DNA of 64,000 nt from Mucilaginibacter lacusdianchii (GTDB taxonomy: Bacteria; Bacteroidota; Bacteroidia; Sphingobacteriales; Sphingobacteriaceae), in assembly GCF_009770985.1 (NCBI RefSeq), contig NZ_WSRW01000002.1, positions 620,001 to 684,000 on the forward strand, in the 5' to 3' direction. The notes beneath the pieces were generated by a model. That model did not search any database. It saw nothing but the letters and a program-made list of their open reading frames with translations, and was not told the origin of the DNA. The position numbers were made by a program, and so were the translations under genes. Below, piece by piece: positions 1 to 12,700 of this stretch (positions within the stretch are counted from its first letter, which is position 1; every line of letters begins with the position of its first letter).

Positions 1-150
1 CAGCACAGGTTTATGCCTGAATGTTAGGTTTACGATGGCTAAGGTAGATTTACAGCTTTCCTTCTAATGGCACTTTCGTTTAAACAAATCGTAAAGAAGT
101 TTAAATACATATTGCTGCCTTACTTTAACTTATCCACTTAGTATAAGAAT

Positions 151-192
151 AAAAAAAGCCGGTTTCGCATTTTTTGCTAAAATGAAACCGGC
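151..192 (-). terminator. Rho-independent terminator of the GH97 gene
   Basis: A 9-bp perfect stem (GCCGGTTTC at 158-166 pairing with GAAACCGGC at 184-192) is followed, on the minus strand, by a run of seven T residues (151-157 read in reverse). It lies 22 bases after the GH97 stop codon and should end that transcript. The 150 bases to its left hold no gene I can support. Confidence 0.8.
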
Positions 193-213
193 CGACATGA
201 AATAACGGTCTTT

Positions 214-2160
214 TTAATGATTAGTAATTACTAACCCACCATTCGGCTGCATCTGTAGTTCCACCATACCTGATGACTTGATGCTTAATTCGGTCATGGA
301 GGTTAGCTTGCTCGCATCATCTGCATATAGTCTAACTTTCTTTCCGCCGAGCATCGGCAAGGCTGCTTTAACCTTTATTGGCTCTTTTGTAGCATTAGCC
401 CCGGCTACATACCACTGATTGCCATGACGGCGTGCAATGACACAATACTTGCCCGGATAGCCGTCGATATAAACCGTTTCATCCCAGGTAGTAGGAACTT
501 TTTTCATGAAATCAATTTCAAATGAAGGCACATCGGTTAAGTTATTGGGCGTAAGCGCAAACATCTGCACCGCGTTTTGGAACAAAACTGCGGTTGCGAG
601 TTGAAAGGCGTCAGTAGTTAGTCTCTTGTTACGTCCAGCATTACTTTTAACCAGGTACTTGTTTAAAACAACACCGCCAAACTCCATACTGCCAACAGTA
701 TTTCGTATAAAGGGATGCATAGTGGCATTGTAAGCCTCGGCAGCTCTTATCCCGTCTGAAAAGACAAGCATTTCGGATGCTAAAACCGCCTCGGCACCTA
801 CAAAGTTGGGATACATCCGTTCCCAGCCCCGCGGCAAGGTAGTGCCATGAAATATAATCATCAACCCAAAATCATTGGCGTCAGAAAGTATGTCTTCATA
901 CAATCGCATAGTTTCTTGTTTGTCGCCACCAAAAAAGTCAACTTTTAACCCTTTTACACCTATTTCGTGTAGCCACCGCATTTCCTTTTTTCTTTCAATA
1001 GCCGTGTTCATTTTATTTCTGGGTCCTTGCGGCGCATCGTTAAACGTGCCATTAGAATTATACCACAAAAAAACATTTACATTTTTTGACTTCGCATAAT
1101 CTACAAGCGCTTTCATTTTGGCTTTACCAATATTCTTATCCCATAAGGCATCAATCAATATGTACTCATAATTTAGGGTCGAAGCTAAATCAATAAATTG
1201 CACCTGTTCATCATAATTCATGCTGTTATCCTGCCATAAAATCCAGCTCCAGGTTGAACGGCCAAACTTATAATCCTGCGAGGCTTCGTATAGTGGCTCT
1301 ACCACATCAAAAGGTATAGTGGTTTCTACAATTGGCTTCAGGTTATCGCCCAACGTAATGGTACGCCAGGGCGTTACGCCGGGTAAAGCTATAGCTGCAC
1401 CAGTACTGCCGAATCCATTGTTTTGCTTAGGGCTGGGGTACTCAACGGTATAAGTTCCGTCGGTTGATGGACTGCTCAGGTGCGATGCGCAGTACAAGCT
1501 ATTAACACCCGTTTCTGAAACTAAAACCCACCCCTTGTTGCCCACGTGGAATAGTCCGGGAAAGATGTAACCTTCTTTGCGTTGGGCAACCTTATCCATG
1601 GGCTTGTCGGCCTCATACATACTTTCGTAGCTGGGCGCGGTTCGGGCAAAGCCTGTCATGGGTTGCATCATGCCGGATAAGAATGTGGTGGTGGCCGATG
1701 GAAATTTAAAGCCGGTAGCCTCACTTTCCATAACGCATGACCGACGCTCACCCCATTCGGGGAGCTCATAGCGAAAGGCGATATTGTTATTACTCACCTG
1801 AAACACAACAGTGAATTTGCGTTGTTGAACGTTAGCAAACGTACAAGACAACAGGTTTGCCTGATAATTTACCTGAGATTTCTTGATTCGTGTTTGTGAA
1901 TATGATTTTTGCACCAGGCTGTCTGCCTTACTTACTAATTGAATACCTGCTGTAAAATCGCCTTCGCTTGATTTAAAACCCAACGGAGAATCTTCGAGCA
2001 TGGTAATACCCTTGTAGGTTACATTGTACATTGGTTTGCCGTTGCGCACTACCACATTTAGCTGTGTTTGCTTGTCCTGGCTTTTCACCGTAACAGTTTG
2101 GCTGTATACCTGCGTAAGTAAACAGTTAACGCTAATTAAAAGGATTGTAAAAAATCTCAT
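214..2160 (-). CDS. Glycoside hydrolase family 97, retaining alpha-galactosidase-like
   Basis: Secreted family 97 glycosidase of 648 residues, the usual length. Residues 1-20 are a signal peptide ending at VYSQ, so the enzyme should be periplasmic. The N-terminal beta-sandwich (about 25-290) is followed by a TIM barrel. In GH97 the retaining enzymes such as the Bacteroides alpha-galactosidase BtGal97b carry an Asp nucleophile where the inverting alpha-glucosidase SusB has none. Here D408 in KVDFF fits that nucleophile and E457 in GAEAV fits the acid/base. I therefore favour an alpha-galactosidase or other retaining alpha-glycosidase over a SusB-type alpha-glucosidase. It follows the GH43/esterase operon on the same strand after a 237-bp gap, and has its own terminator, so it probably has its own promoter. 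It may trim alpha-linked galactose decorations of xylan side chains; the substrate is not proven by sequence. Confidence 0.9.
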   Translation of the reverse strand: MRFFTILLISVNCLLTQVYSQTVTVKSQDKQTQLNVVVRNGKPMYNVTYKGITMLEDSPLGFKSSEGDFTAGIQLVSKADSLVQKSYSQTRIKKSQVNYQANLLSCTFANVQQRKFTVVFQVSNNNIAFRYELPEWGERRSCVMESEATGFKFPSATTTFLSGMMQPMTGFARTAPSYESMYEADKPMDKVAQRKEGYIFPGLFHVGNKGWVLVSETGVNSLYCASHLSSPSTDGTYTVEYPSPKQNNGFGSTGAAIALPGVTPWRTITLGDNLKPIVETTIPFDVVEPLYEASQDYKFGRSTWSWILWQDNSMNYDEQVQFIDLASTLNYEYILIDALWDKNIGKAKMKALVDYAKSKNVNVFLWYNSNGTFNDAPQGPRNKMNTAIERKKEMRWLHEIGVKGLKVDFFGGDKQETMRLYEDILSDANDFGLMIIFHGTTLPRGWERMYPNFVGAEAVLASEMLVFSDGIRAAEAYNATMHPFIRNTVGSMEFGGVVLNKYLVKSNAGRNKRLTTDAFQLATAVLFQNAVQMFALTPNNLTDVPSFEIDFMKKVPTTWDETVYIDGYPGKYCVIARRHGNQWYVAGANATKEPIKVKAALPMLGGKKVRLYADDASKLTSMTELSIKSSGMVELQMQPNGGLVITNH

Positions 2161-2397
2161 ATTTGATGATTGTCATTATGTATGCTTGCACAAAAAGCTT
2201 TAAGTGAATTCGACATTTTAGTACCCAGATGTTGAATTTAAGGAACAATAATACAACTAGCCCTAGCTGGGAAAGGTGAGTAATTCATATATATATCTGC
2301 AACATTTGTTTAATGATCGGCTTACAGAAATCCTGTAAAATAATTGCTTGATATATTTTAAAAGGCTCTATCAAATAAGTATCTATCCAAATTTCAA
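2161..2397 (-). promoter_or_regulatory. Leader of the GH97 gene with an ACATTTGT element
   Basis: This 237-bp gap separates the GH97 start from the upstream GH43 gene. It contains ACATTTGT at 2302-2309, an octamer that recurs in several other leaders of this locus. No clear hairpin terminator for the upstream gene was seen. Confidence 0.35.
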
Positions 2398-3744
2398 CTA
2401 CTTGAAGCTTACCCAGTCAACCTCTATAGTTGAATTTCGGGCAACAAATACCAAGTTCCTTATTCCGGCTTTAATTGGTTTAATTTGTGCTGTCACGTTG
2501 CGCCATGTACCGCCTTGAGGTATTTTAACTGTGCCTATAACCAATCCTTTAACCGAACCGTCTCTAACTTCCAAAACCCCTCCCCTATTTGATAACGACT
2601 TAACAGTGATACTTTTTACTGCGGCAGGTTCAAACTGAACGTTATTGTATTTTATCCAGCCATTTGCTGTTGCAGGCAAAATACTTTTCCATCCATTGAA
2701 TTTATGAGCTGTATCAATAAAGTCAACGGTTGCTGTTGCCCCCTTTTCACTATAACGGTCAATTTGTATATGAGCAGTAGCCTTTGTAATGCCAACCCCA
2801 CGTAAGGTCGGAACAACTTTTTTGATAGTACCGTCGGCATTGAAAAACAAGCTATCTATCCTGACAGATCGGTTTTTATCAAAGCTGGGCGATAGATCAT
2901 TACTATGATAGAAAAGGTAATGCTGGCCTTTAAATTCGATGATGGAGTGATGATTTGTCCAGCATCCGGTCGGGTTTTCATCCATAATTACCCCGGTGAA
3001 CTTAAAAGGCCCTAACGGACTTTTGCTGGTGGCATATTCCAATCGTTCAATTTTATTTTCAACATGCGGATAGGTAAGATAATAAGTGCCTTTGTGCTTG
3101 TACATGTAAGGACCTTCTTTAAGTCCTTTGGTAGGCAAGTCGGCCAGTGTATTTACTTCACCTTCAAGTTCCAGCATATTAGCTTTTAGCTTGGCACCGT
3201 AAACATTTCCCTGCGACCAGTAAAGGTAACTTTGCCCATCGTCATCTGTAAATACATTAGGGTCGATGCCTAATACGCCAGCTATTGGCGCTGGCTCGGG
3301 TTTGAATGGCCCTGCCGGCTTATCAGCAACGGCTACGCCGATGGCAAAATGCCCTCGGCCACTCGGTGTTTTGGGCTTAGAAGTGGTGGGGAAATAAAAA
3401 TAGTATTTACCGTTACGAAAAATACAATCAGGCGCCCACATGCTAAAAGATGCGGGGTCGGCCCATGGAACCCGGGTTTGGCTTACGATCATACCGTGAT
3501 CGGTCCACTCAGTCAGGTTAGCCGACGAAAATACGTGGTAATCTTCCATCACAAACCAACCGGCGCGTCCGCGTCCAGGGGCAGCCTTAATATCATGGGA
3601 TGGATAAACATACACCCTGCCATTAAACACCCTGGCTGAGGGATCGGCCGAAAATTGGTTAGTGATTATTGGATTTTGAGCTGTTGAAGTATTTGACGAC
3701 AAAGCAAACGCAATACCAATAAAGCCAAGTTTTAAGTAGTTCAT
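2398..3744 (-). CDS. GH43 glycosidase with C-terminal CBM6-like domain
   Basis: Family 43 five-bladed propeller enzyme, 448 residues, with a signal peptide cleaved near residues 20-22 (TSTAQ). The three family acidic residues are visible: D34 in SADPSA (general base), D161 in GIDPNV (pKa modulator) and E210 in KEGPYM (general acid). Residues about 325-448 form a CBM6-like beta-sandwich beginning IQIDRYSEKG and ending VDWVSFK. GH43 members with CBM6 are typically arabinofuranosidases or arabinoxylan arabinofuranohydrolases, which suits a xylan locus, but beta-xylosidase activity cannot be excluded. It is the last gene of the run LacI-GH43-CE1/CE1-acetylesterase-GH43, 40 bp after the acetylesterase gene, so co-transcription is likely. 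Confidence 0.88.
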   Translation of the reverse strand: MNYLKLGFIGIAFALSSNTSTAQNPIITNQFSADPSARVFNGRVYVYPSHDIKAAPGRGRAGWFVMEDYHVFSSANLTEWTDHGMIVSQTRVPWADPASFSMWAPDCIFRNGKYYFYFPTTSKPKTPSGRGHFAIGVAVADKPAGPFKPEPAPIAGVLGIDPNVFTDDDGQSYLYWSQGNVYGAKLKANMLELEGEVNTLADLPTKGLKEGPYMYKHKGTYYLTYPHVENKIERLEYATSKSPLGPFKFTGVIMDENPTGCWTNHHSIIEFKGQHYLFYHSNDLSPSFDKNRSVRIDSLFFNADGTIKKVVPTLRGVGITKATAHIQIDRYSEKGATATVDFIDTAHKFNGWKSILPATANGWIKYNNVQFEPAAVKSITVKSLSNRGGVLEVRDGSVKGLVIGTVKIPQGGTWRNVTAQIKPIKAGIRNLVFVARNSTIEVDWVSFK

Positions 3745-3784
3745 GATAATGAATGACTTGTAATGTGAATTTAATTATGAACCC

Positions 3785-6643
<2,859 letters not shown>

Positions 6644-6667
6644 TTATATAATATAAAGCGGGCTTAG

Positions 6668-8338
6668 CTATTTGTTGTAAACCCTATCTGACCCGCTATA
6701 GGTAAAAGACCTAAAAGTGGCGGTGTTTGAAGAACTGGTACCCGACGATGTTGCGTATAACGCAAAAACGCTACCCACAAAGCCGCCGGCTACCTGTGTG
6801 CTTAAATGCTTTCCATCCACATCTTTTTTTAACGCTATCCAGGTGCCGTTTGGCGAGGTGTATTCAAAGCTGTACTTTGCACCGTCGGCAAGTATTTTTA
6901 AATCAACAACTTGCTGCTTATTGGGTAAACGTACCTCCTCAAGCAAATCCATTGATTTTTCTGAATTGGTGCCTTTAAACAATTGTACTAAAGGGCTGCC
7001 ACTATCATCGATTGATTTGCAGATAAAATAAAAATGATTTTCGTCCTGAAAAGCTAATAGCCCGGCTTTTTCTTCGGGTTTAGTAGCGGTGAACTTAAGG
7101 CTGGTAGCAGCAGTACAGGTTGTGTGCTGTTGCCGCTTGGCTATAAAAGCGGGATGGCCTTTTTCCATGCAGGTTTCGGATTTTAAACGCATCACCAGCC
7201 CGTTTTTGCGGCTTGTTTTATACCAGGCTGCATCATGCGTTCGCAAAAACAAAAATGATTTATCTAGGCCTTTCTCAAAACGGGTAATGTAGCTAAAATT
7301 GCCACTTTGAGGCGGTGTATTTTCTTGCTTTTTTTCAGGAAAGCCAAATGTATATTGATACTGTATTTCCCTAAAATTGGGATTAATGACAGGCCATTCG
7401 TTTTGCCATTTAACGGGCGCAATAAAAGTTTCGCGACCAGTATTATAGTAGTTGCCTTCGTAAGGTCGTACGGCTAAAAATACCGCATAGGTTTTTCCAT
7501 CAGGCCCATTCACAAACTCGGCATGGCCGGCTGACGTGATGGGGTTTTTGCGATCTTCGGGCAGGCCGCGTTGTGTAAGGATTGGATTGTTTTCGTATGG
7601 CACATAAGGTCCTAAAGCTGACTTGCTCCTAAAAACCACTTCAGAGTGGTTTATTGATGTGCCTCCTTCGGCGGCATACAAGTAATACCAGTTGCCTACT
7701 TTCATAATATGTGGACCTTCAATCCATACCGGCTTTTTTGAAATGTCAACGCCGCCGTTCACTAAGATCTGATTTTCTCCTTTTACTTTATTCTCTACAG
7801 GGTCAAACTCGAAAGCCCTTATAGTACGGTGCCCCGCATACAGCGGTTTATTGTCGGGCGCATCAGCATTGTAAACAATGTAAGCTTTATCGCGGTCAAA
7901 AAACAACGAAGGGTCTATACCTTGCACTTGTGGCAGCCAAACTGGGTCGCTCCAGGGGCCGGCCGGATTTTTGGCTGTCATTACAAAATTACCCCGGTGG
8001 TCAATCTGTGTACAGGTAATGTAAAACAGGCCTTTATGATAATTGATAGCGGGTGCAAACAAGCCTCGTGTAACCCGGTCGCCCAAAAAGTCCATTTGTG
8101 TTGGTCTTTCTACTACATTGCCTATTTGCTTCCAGTTTTTAAGGTCTTTACTATGAAAAACAGGTATACCCGGAAAGTATGCAAATGTGGAATTAACCAG
8201 ATAATAATCTGTATTTACCCTAACAATACTCGGGTCCGGATAAAATCCGGCCAGGATAGGGTTAGTCATTTTTATTTGTGCATGTGCCTGCAGGCCTATC
8301 AAGAAATAACAAATAAGCGTCAAGAAAAATTTATACAT
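6668..8338 (-). CDS. GH43 beta-xylosidase/arabinofuranosidase with C-terminal beta-sandwich
   Basis: Secreted 556-residue GH43 enzyme (signal peptide 1-20, ending AHAQ). The catalytic propeller covers about 25-330 with D35 in YPDPS, D142 in GIDPS and E207 in IEGPH. The remaining C-terminal part (about 345-550) is the beta-sandwich common in GH43 beta-xylosidases, with the fragment FSYITRFE at its start. This architecture is typical of exo-acting beta-xylosidases or bifunctional xylosidase/arabinofuranosidases. The gene lies 47 bp downstream of the LacI-family gene and 30 bp upstream of the tandem esterase gene on the same strand, so the four enzyme genes may be read through from the regulator or from a promoter in the short gap. 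Confidence 0.9.
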   Translation of the reverse strand: MYKFFLTLICYFLIGLQAHAQIKMTNPILAGFYPDPSIVRVNTDYYLVNSTFAYFPGIPVFHSKDLKNWKQIGNVVERPTQMDFLGDRVTRGLFAPAINYHKGLFYITCTQIDHRGNFVMTAKNPAGPWSDPVWLPQVQGIDPSLFFDRDKAYIVYNADAPDNKPLYAGHRTIRAFEFDPVENKVKGENQILVNGGVDISKKPVWIEGPHIMKVGNWYYLYAAEGGTSINHSEVVFRSKSALGPYVPYENNPILTQRGLPEDRKNPITSAGHAEFVNGPDGKTYAVFLAVRPYEGNYYNTGRETFIAPVKWQNEWPVINPNFREIQYQYTFGFPEKKQENTPPQSGNFSYITRFEKGLDKSFLFLRTHDAAWYKTSRKNGLVMRLKSETCMEKGHPAFIAKRQQHTTCTAATSLKFTATKPEEKAGLLAFQDENHFYFICKSIDDSGSPLVQLFKGTNSEKSMDLLEEVRLPNKQQVVDLKILADGAKYSFEYTSPNGTWIALKKDVDGKHLSTQVAGGFVGSVFALYATSSGTSSSNTATFRSFTYSGSDRVYNK

Positions 8339-8385
8339 AACCTTTAAAGGTGTTGTTTTAATTGGTTGAATAGACGAATAAGAAT

Positions 8386-9468
8386 TTAATATGAACCTGA
8401 GCTTGTTTTCAAATAACTCCTTTGCCTTAAGGATGAAGCCCGCAAATTAAGTTCATAGCCAACTTCGGTTTTAAAAGGCTGTATCTCGTGCAGTTTACGA
8501 TACTTTACCTGATTGATAAGCTGTGTAGCTACCATTTGCCCTAATTGGTAGCGTTGAAAATCAATGGTGGTTAGGGGTGGCTCGGTTACCAAAGCAGCTG
8601 CATTTCCAAATGCTGTTATGCCTATATCGTTAGGTACCTTATATCCAAGTTTTTTTAATTCATTCATGCAGGCTGCTGCACATATATCATCATCAAAAAC
8701 CAAGGCGTCAGGCGCGTTTTCAGCTAACGAAATTTGTTTGGCTACAGCTTGCCCGGCATTCAAACTTAAATCTGTTTTAAAAATCCAACATGGCTCAAAA
8801 ACTAAATTATGATTGTGCAGGGCCGACTTGAATCCTTTAAGCCTATCCTGGTAAATGCCATCGCCTGATTGGTGCATTACGTAACCGATACGGGTATATT
8901 CACTTTGTATTAAATGGCTGGTTAGCTCATAAGCGGCACGGAAATCGTTAATGCGCACCTGCCCGCAATAAGCATCATTCCATACTTTATAAAATGAGCA
9001 GATGGGAATATGATGTTGACGAAATTTGCTAAAATGTTCCATCTCCTGCTTTTCAAAGGCAAGGCAAATCAGTAAACCGTCAACCTTTTTGCGGTACATA
9101 CTTTTAACTATTTCAATTTCCTTGCTGAGCAGGCCGAACGATTGTGCAATTATAACTTCGTAATCAGCCAGGCTTGCAGCTTCCATAATTCCGCTGACTA
9201 TTTCGGCCATCTGATCGCGGTATAAAAACGGCACTACAACACCCAGCGTTCGCTGGCTCACAGCTACCTGAATTGGAGGTTGCGTATTAAACTCAAAATT
9301 CATCGCTTCGGCAGTAGCTTTAACAAGCTTCCTTGTTTTTTCCTTGATGATTGGGTGGTCATTAAGTGCACGACTAACCGTAGAAGCCGAAAGGTTCAGC
9401 TTTTCTGCTATATCATAAATTGTTATTTCCTTCCAGGGTTTATTCATGCCGTTATTATTGGTTAGCAT
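8386..9468 (-). CDS. LacI-family transcriptional regulator
   Basis: A 360-residue LacI/GalR regulator. The N-terminal helix-turn-helix is clear (ITIYDIAEKLNLSASTVSRA, about 16-35), followed by the hinge and a periplasmic-binding-protein-like effector domain (about 70-345). A second in-frame ATG at position 9447 (giving MNKPWKEI) is an equally good start. It is the first gene of the run that continues with GH43, esterase and GH43 genes. The most likely target is the perfect LacI-type palindrome at 23539-23552 upstream of susC; the leader of this gene has only a half-like TGCAACG near 9512. The inducer is probably a sugar such as xylose, xylobiose or arabinose, which is inference from context. 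Confidence 0.92.
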   Translation of the reverse strand: MLTNNNGMNKPWKEITIYDIAEKLNLSASTVSRALNDHPIIKEKTRKLVKATAEAMNFEFNTQPPIQVAVSQRTLGVVVPFLYRDQMAEIVSGIMEAASLADYEVIIAQSFGLLSKEIEIVKSMYRKKVDGLLICLAFEKQEMEHFSKFRQHHIPICSFYKVWNDAYCGQVRINDFRAAYELTSHLIQSEYTRIGYVMHQSGDGIYQDRLKGFKSALHNHNLVFEPCWIFKTDLSLNAGQAVAKQISLAENAPDALVFDDDICAAACMNELKKLGYKVPNDIGITAFGNAAALVTEPPLTTIDFQRYQLGQMVATQLINQVKYRKLHEIQPFKTEVGYELNLRASSLRQRSYLKTSSGSY

Positions 9469-9704
9469 TTACTTTTTATTAATTGCCTAAAAGGTATCAC
9501 ACATCAAAACCTGCAACGTTATAAAGCAAAAGTTGGTTAACAGGTTTAGCTAGTGTAAATAGCTTTGAACATTCTCATTTTAGGTTTAGTAAAACTATGT
9601 GTTCGCACATACACATTATCGCTTAAATGTTTAAAATAGGTGGCAGTTTGTTCAGCAAAAGAGAAAACATACTTAAAAAGCAAAATCTGGCTTTATCAAA
9701 GAGC

Positions 9705-12700
9705 CTAATCATTCATGTGCGCAACCGTTTTTCTTTTCTGACTCAGATACTCGGAGGGCAGCATCTGATATTTTGCCTTAAACGATTTGGCAAAATAATT
9801 AGGGGTCGAAAAGCCAGCTGCGTAGGCAATCTGCGCTATATTCATATCACTATCTTCAAGTAACATGGCTGCTTTCTCCAACTTTATGGAACGAATAAAC
9901 TCTACCGGTGACAGGCCTGTTATTTCCAGCAGCTTGTTATAGAGCGACCCACGGCTCATGCCTATATGGCGGCTTAGATCCTCGACCGATAGCTGCGTAT
10001 TATGCAAATTTTCTTCTACATAGGTAACAACCATTTTTAAGAATTTTTCTTTAACCGATTCGACCTTAATTTGGGCAGGCTCTACCTTGAGTTGCTTGGT
10101 ATATGTGCTTTTGAGTGTTCTGTTAAAAGCCAGTAAATTATTAATTTTGATAACCAGGATTCCGAAACTGAACGGTTTGGTAAGGTAATCGTTAGCGCCA
10201 GACGCTAAGCCGTTAATTTGTTCTTCTTCGCGGGTTGATGCTGTAAGTAAAATAACAGGTATATGGCTGGTGCGTTTGTCTGCCTTTAGTTTTTGACTAA
10301 GCTGTATACCATCCATGTGCGGCATCATTATATCACTTACAATAACCTCCGGGTGAACTGACAATGCTTTTTGCCAGCCCTCTTTACCGTCAGCGGCCTC
10401 TATTACTTTATAGTGGGCACATAAATTATCCCGAAGGTAAAATCTGAAATCTTCATTATCTTCAATAATTAAAACGATAGGAAGCGTTGCAGCTTTTACA
10501 TTATTTTCTTTAACCGGCTGCAAAACAGATTGCATTTCCGTATCAGAAACCGTTTTGTCTGTTATTTCATCGTCGGGCGTATTTTCAATTTTTGGTTGTG
10601 CAGCTTCAGCATCTACCGGCAAATAAATACAGAATGAACTTCCTTTACCCGGCTCACTTTGCAACTCTACTGTTCCGCCATGCAACTCAACAAATTCTTT
10701 TACAATGGACAACCCGATACCGCTACCCTGGTTGAAAACATTACCGGATATTTGATTTTGGTAAAATCGCGTAAAAATGTGTTGCTGCTGGCTTTCATCA
10801 ATACCAATACCCGTGTCTGTAACTTCAATGACCAAATTAGATTGATCCGTATCTGTTGTTGACTGCTTTAGGTAAGTAATCAACATTACTTTACCCCCTT
10901 CCATGGTAAATTTAAAAGCGTTAGATAGCAAGTTAAACAGGATACGTTCTAATTTATCAGGATCAAAGCTGATCTGGAGCGAGCTTATTGAGGATTTGAA
11001 AACAAATGCAATTCGCTTCTTTTCAGACAAATCATAAAACGCTTCACTAACCTCTTTCTGAAAGGCAATAATGTCAGCCTTAATCGGATTCAGACGCATT
11101 TCTCCTTCTTCGATTTTCCGAAGGTCGAACAACTGATTAACTATATTTAACAGTCGCCTAGCATTTCGTTTTATCACCATTAGCTGTGTATCAATGCCAT
11201 CTTCTAACCGCTGCGACAGTAACTTATCTATTGGTGCCATTATCAACGCAATAGGTGTCCGGAAATCATGACTCAGATTGGTTAGAAATTTAATTTTAAG
11301 GCGATCCAGTTCGTGCAGACGCTCTGCCTCACGTCTGGCTTCTTCTTGTTTAAAAGTACGGCGCAGCTTCTGTATGCCACGATGCCGTATCCAGAGCAGT
11401 AATGAGCAAGCCGCCGTAATGTAAAACAGATAAGCATAAATGGTCATCCAAAATGGTGGACGGATGGTGATATTGATTGACTTGACGCCTTTGTTTGAAA
11501 AGCCATCATTGTTAGCAGCCTTTACTTCAAACGCATATTCGCCAGGACTAAGATTGGTATAATAAGCGGTTGTTTTTGTTCCGGCATTTATCCAATCTTT
11601 ATCAAAACCTTTAAGCCGGTAGTAGTAATGATTTTGCCTGGTGCTTGTAAAATTAAGCCCAACAAAGCTGATCGAAAAGTTCTGCTTATAATTCAGCCGA
11701 ATGCTTTCTGCAATTGATATGTCGGTTTGCAGCATATCCGAACCTGCACTTGTTACTTCTTTATCATCAATTTTCAAGCTGGTGAATATAACGGGCGTCG
11801 GGTTTTTATTTTCCCTTATACCATTTGCCGGTTGTATGTAATTAAACCCGTCTGTACCACCAAAAAACAGCACACCGTTATGATCAACCAACCCGGCTCC
11901 CTGCTCAAATGAGCCGCCCTGAAGCCCGTTGACTGAATTGTAATTCGTTACAACTTTACGGTTAGGATCTATCCAGCTTACCCCCCGGTTTGTGCTAAAC
12001 CAAATCCTGCCTAACTTATCTTCTAATATTTTGTGTACAATGCCATCCACAAGGCCATGTTCTGCGCCAAAAGTTTCTACCTGCCTGGTACGCACATTTA
12101 TTTTCAGCAGCCCATCTCCCGTACCAGCCCACATATTACCTCGCCCGTCTTTGTACAAAGTTTGAATTAAATTACTTGGCAGGTTACCGGCCAAATGACT
12201 CAGTACTGTGAATTGCTCATTTTTGGGGTCAAATATGCCAATACCCATGCCGTGCGAGGCTATCCACATTCTGCCAAATTCATCTTCTTCAAAATCGCGG
12301 ATATAACCGTTCAGCGGCAGGCTAAACTCATCAGCTGCCCTTGCAAACGGCACATAAAACTTAAAAGTTCCTGTTTTCGGATCGTATATATCAACGCCGC
12401 CTCCGTTTGTTCCAATCCAAATGCGCCCGCTTTTGTCTTCTTCAAGGCAAAATATTTCATCATGATTGATGGTTGTGTTTCCGGTACCTTTTAAAAATTG
12501 TTTTACAGCTCCGGTGGTTGGGTTTATTTTAAATACCCCGTCCTGAAACGTGCCTGCCCATAAATCGCCATTCCGGGTTCGTTTAAGGGCTAAAATACTA
12601 AAGTTTGATCCCGGCCGTTTCCTGGCAGAGGTAAGTGGATAGCGCTTAAACAGCCCGCTTTGTGTATCAAAAGATGATAATCCTCCCCCATCTGTGCCTA

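Noticed and set aside
214..2160. SusB-type inverting alpha-glucosidase
   Set aside because: D408 at the retaining nucleophile position argues for the retaining branch.
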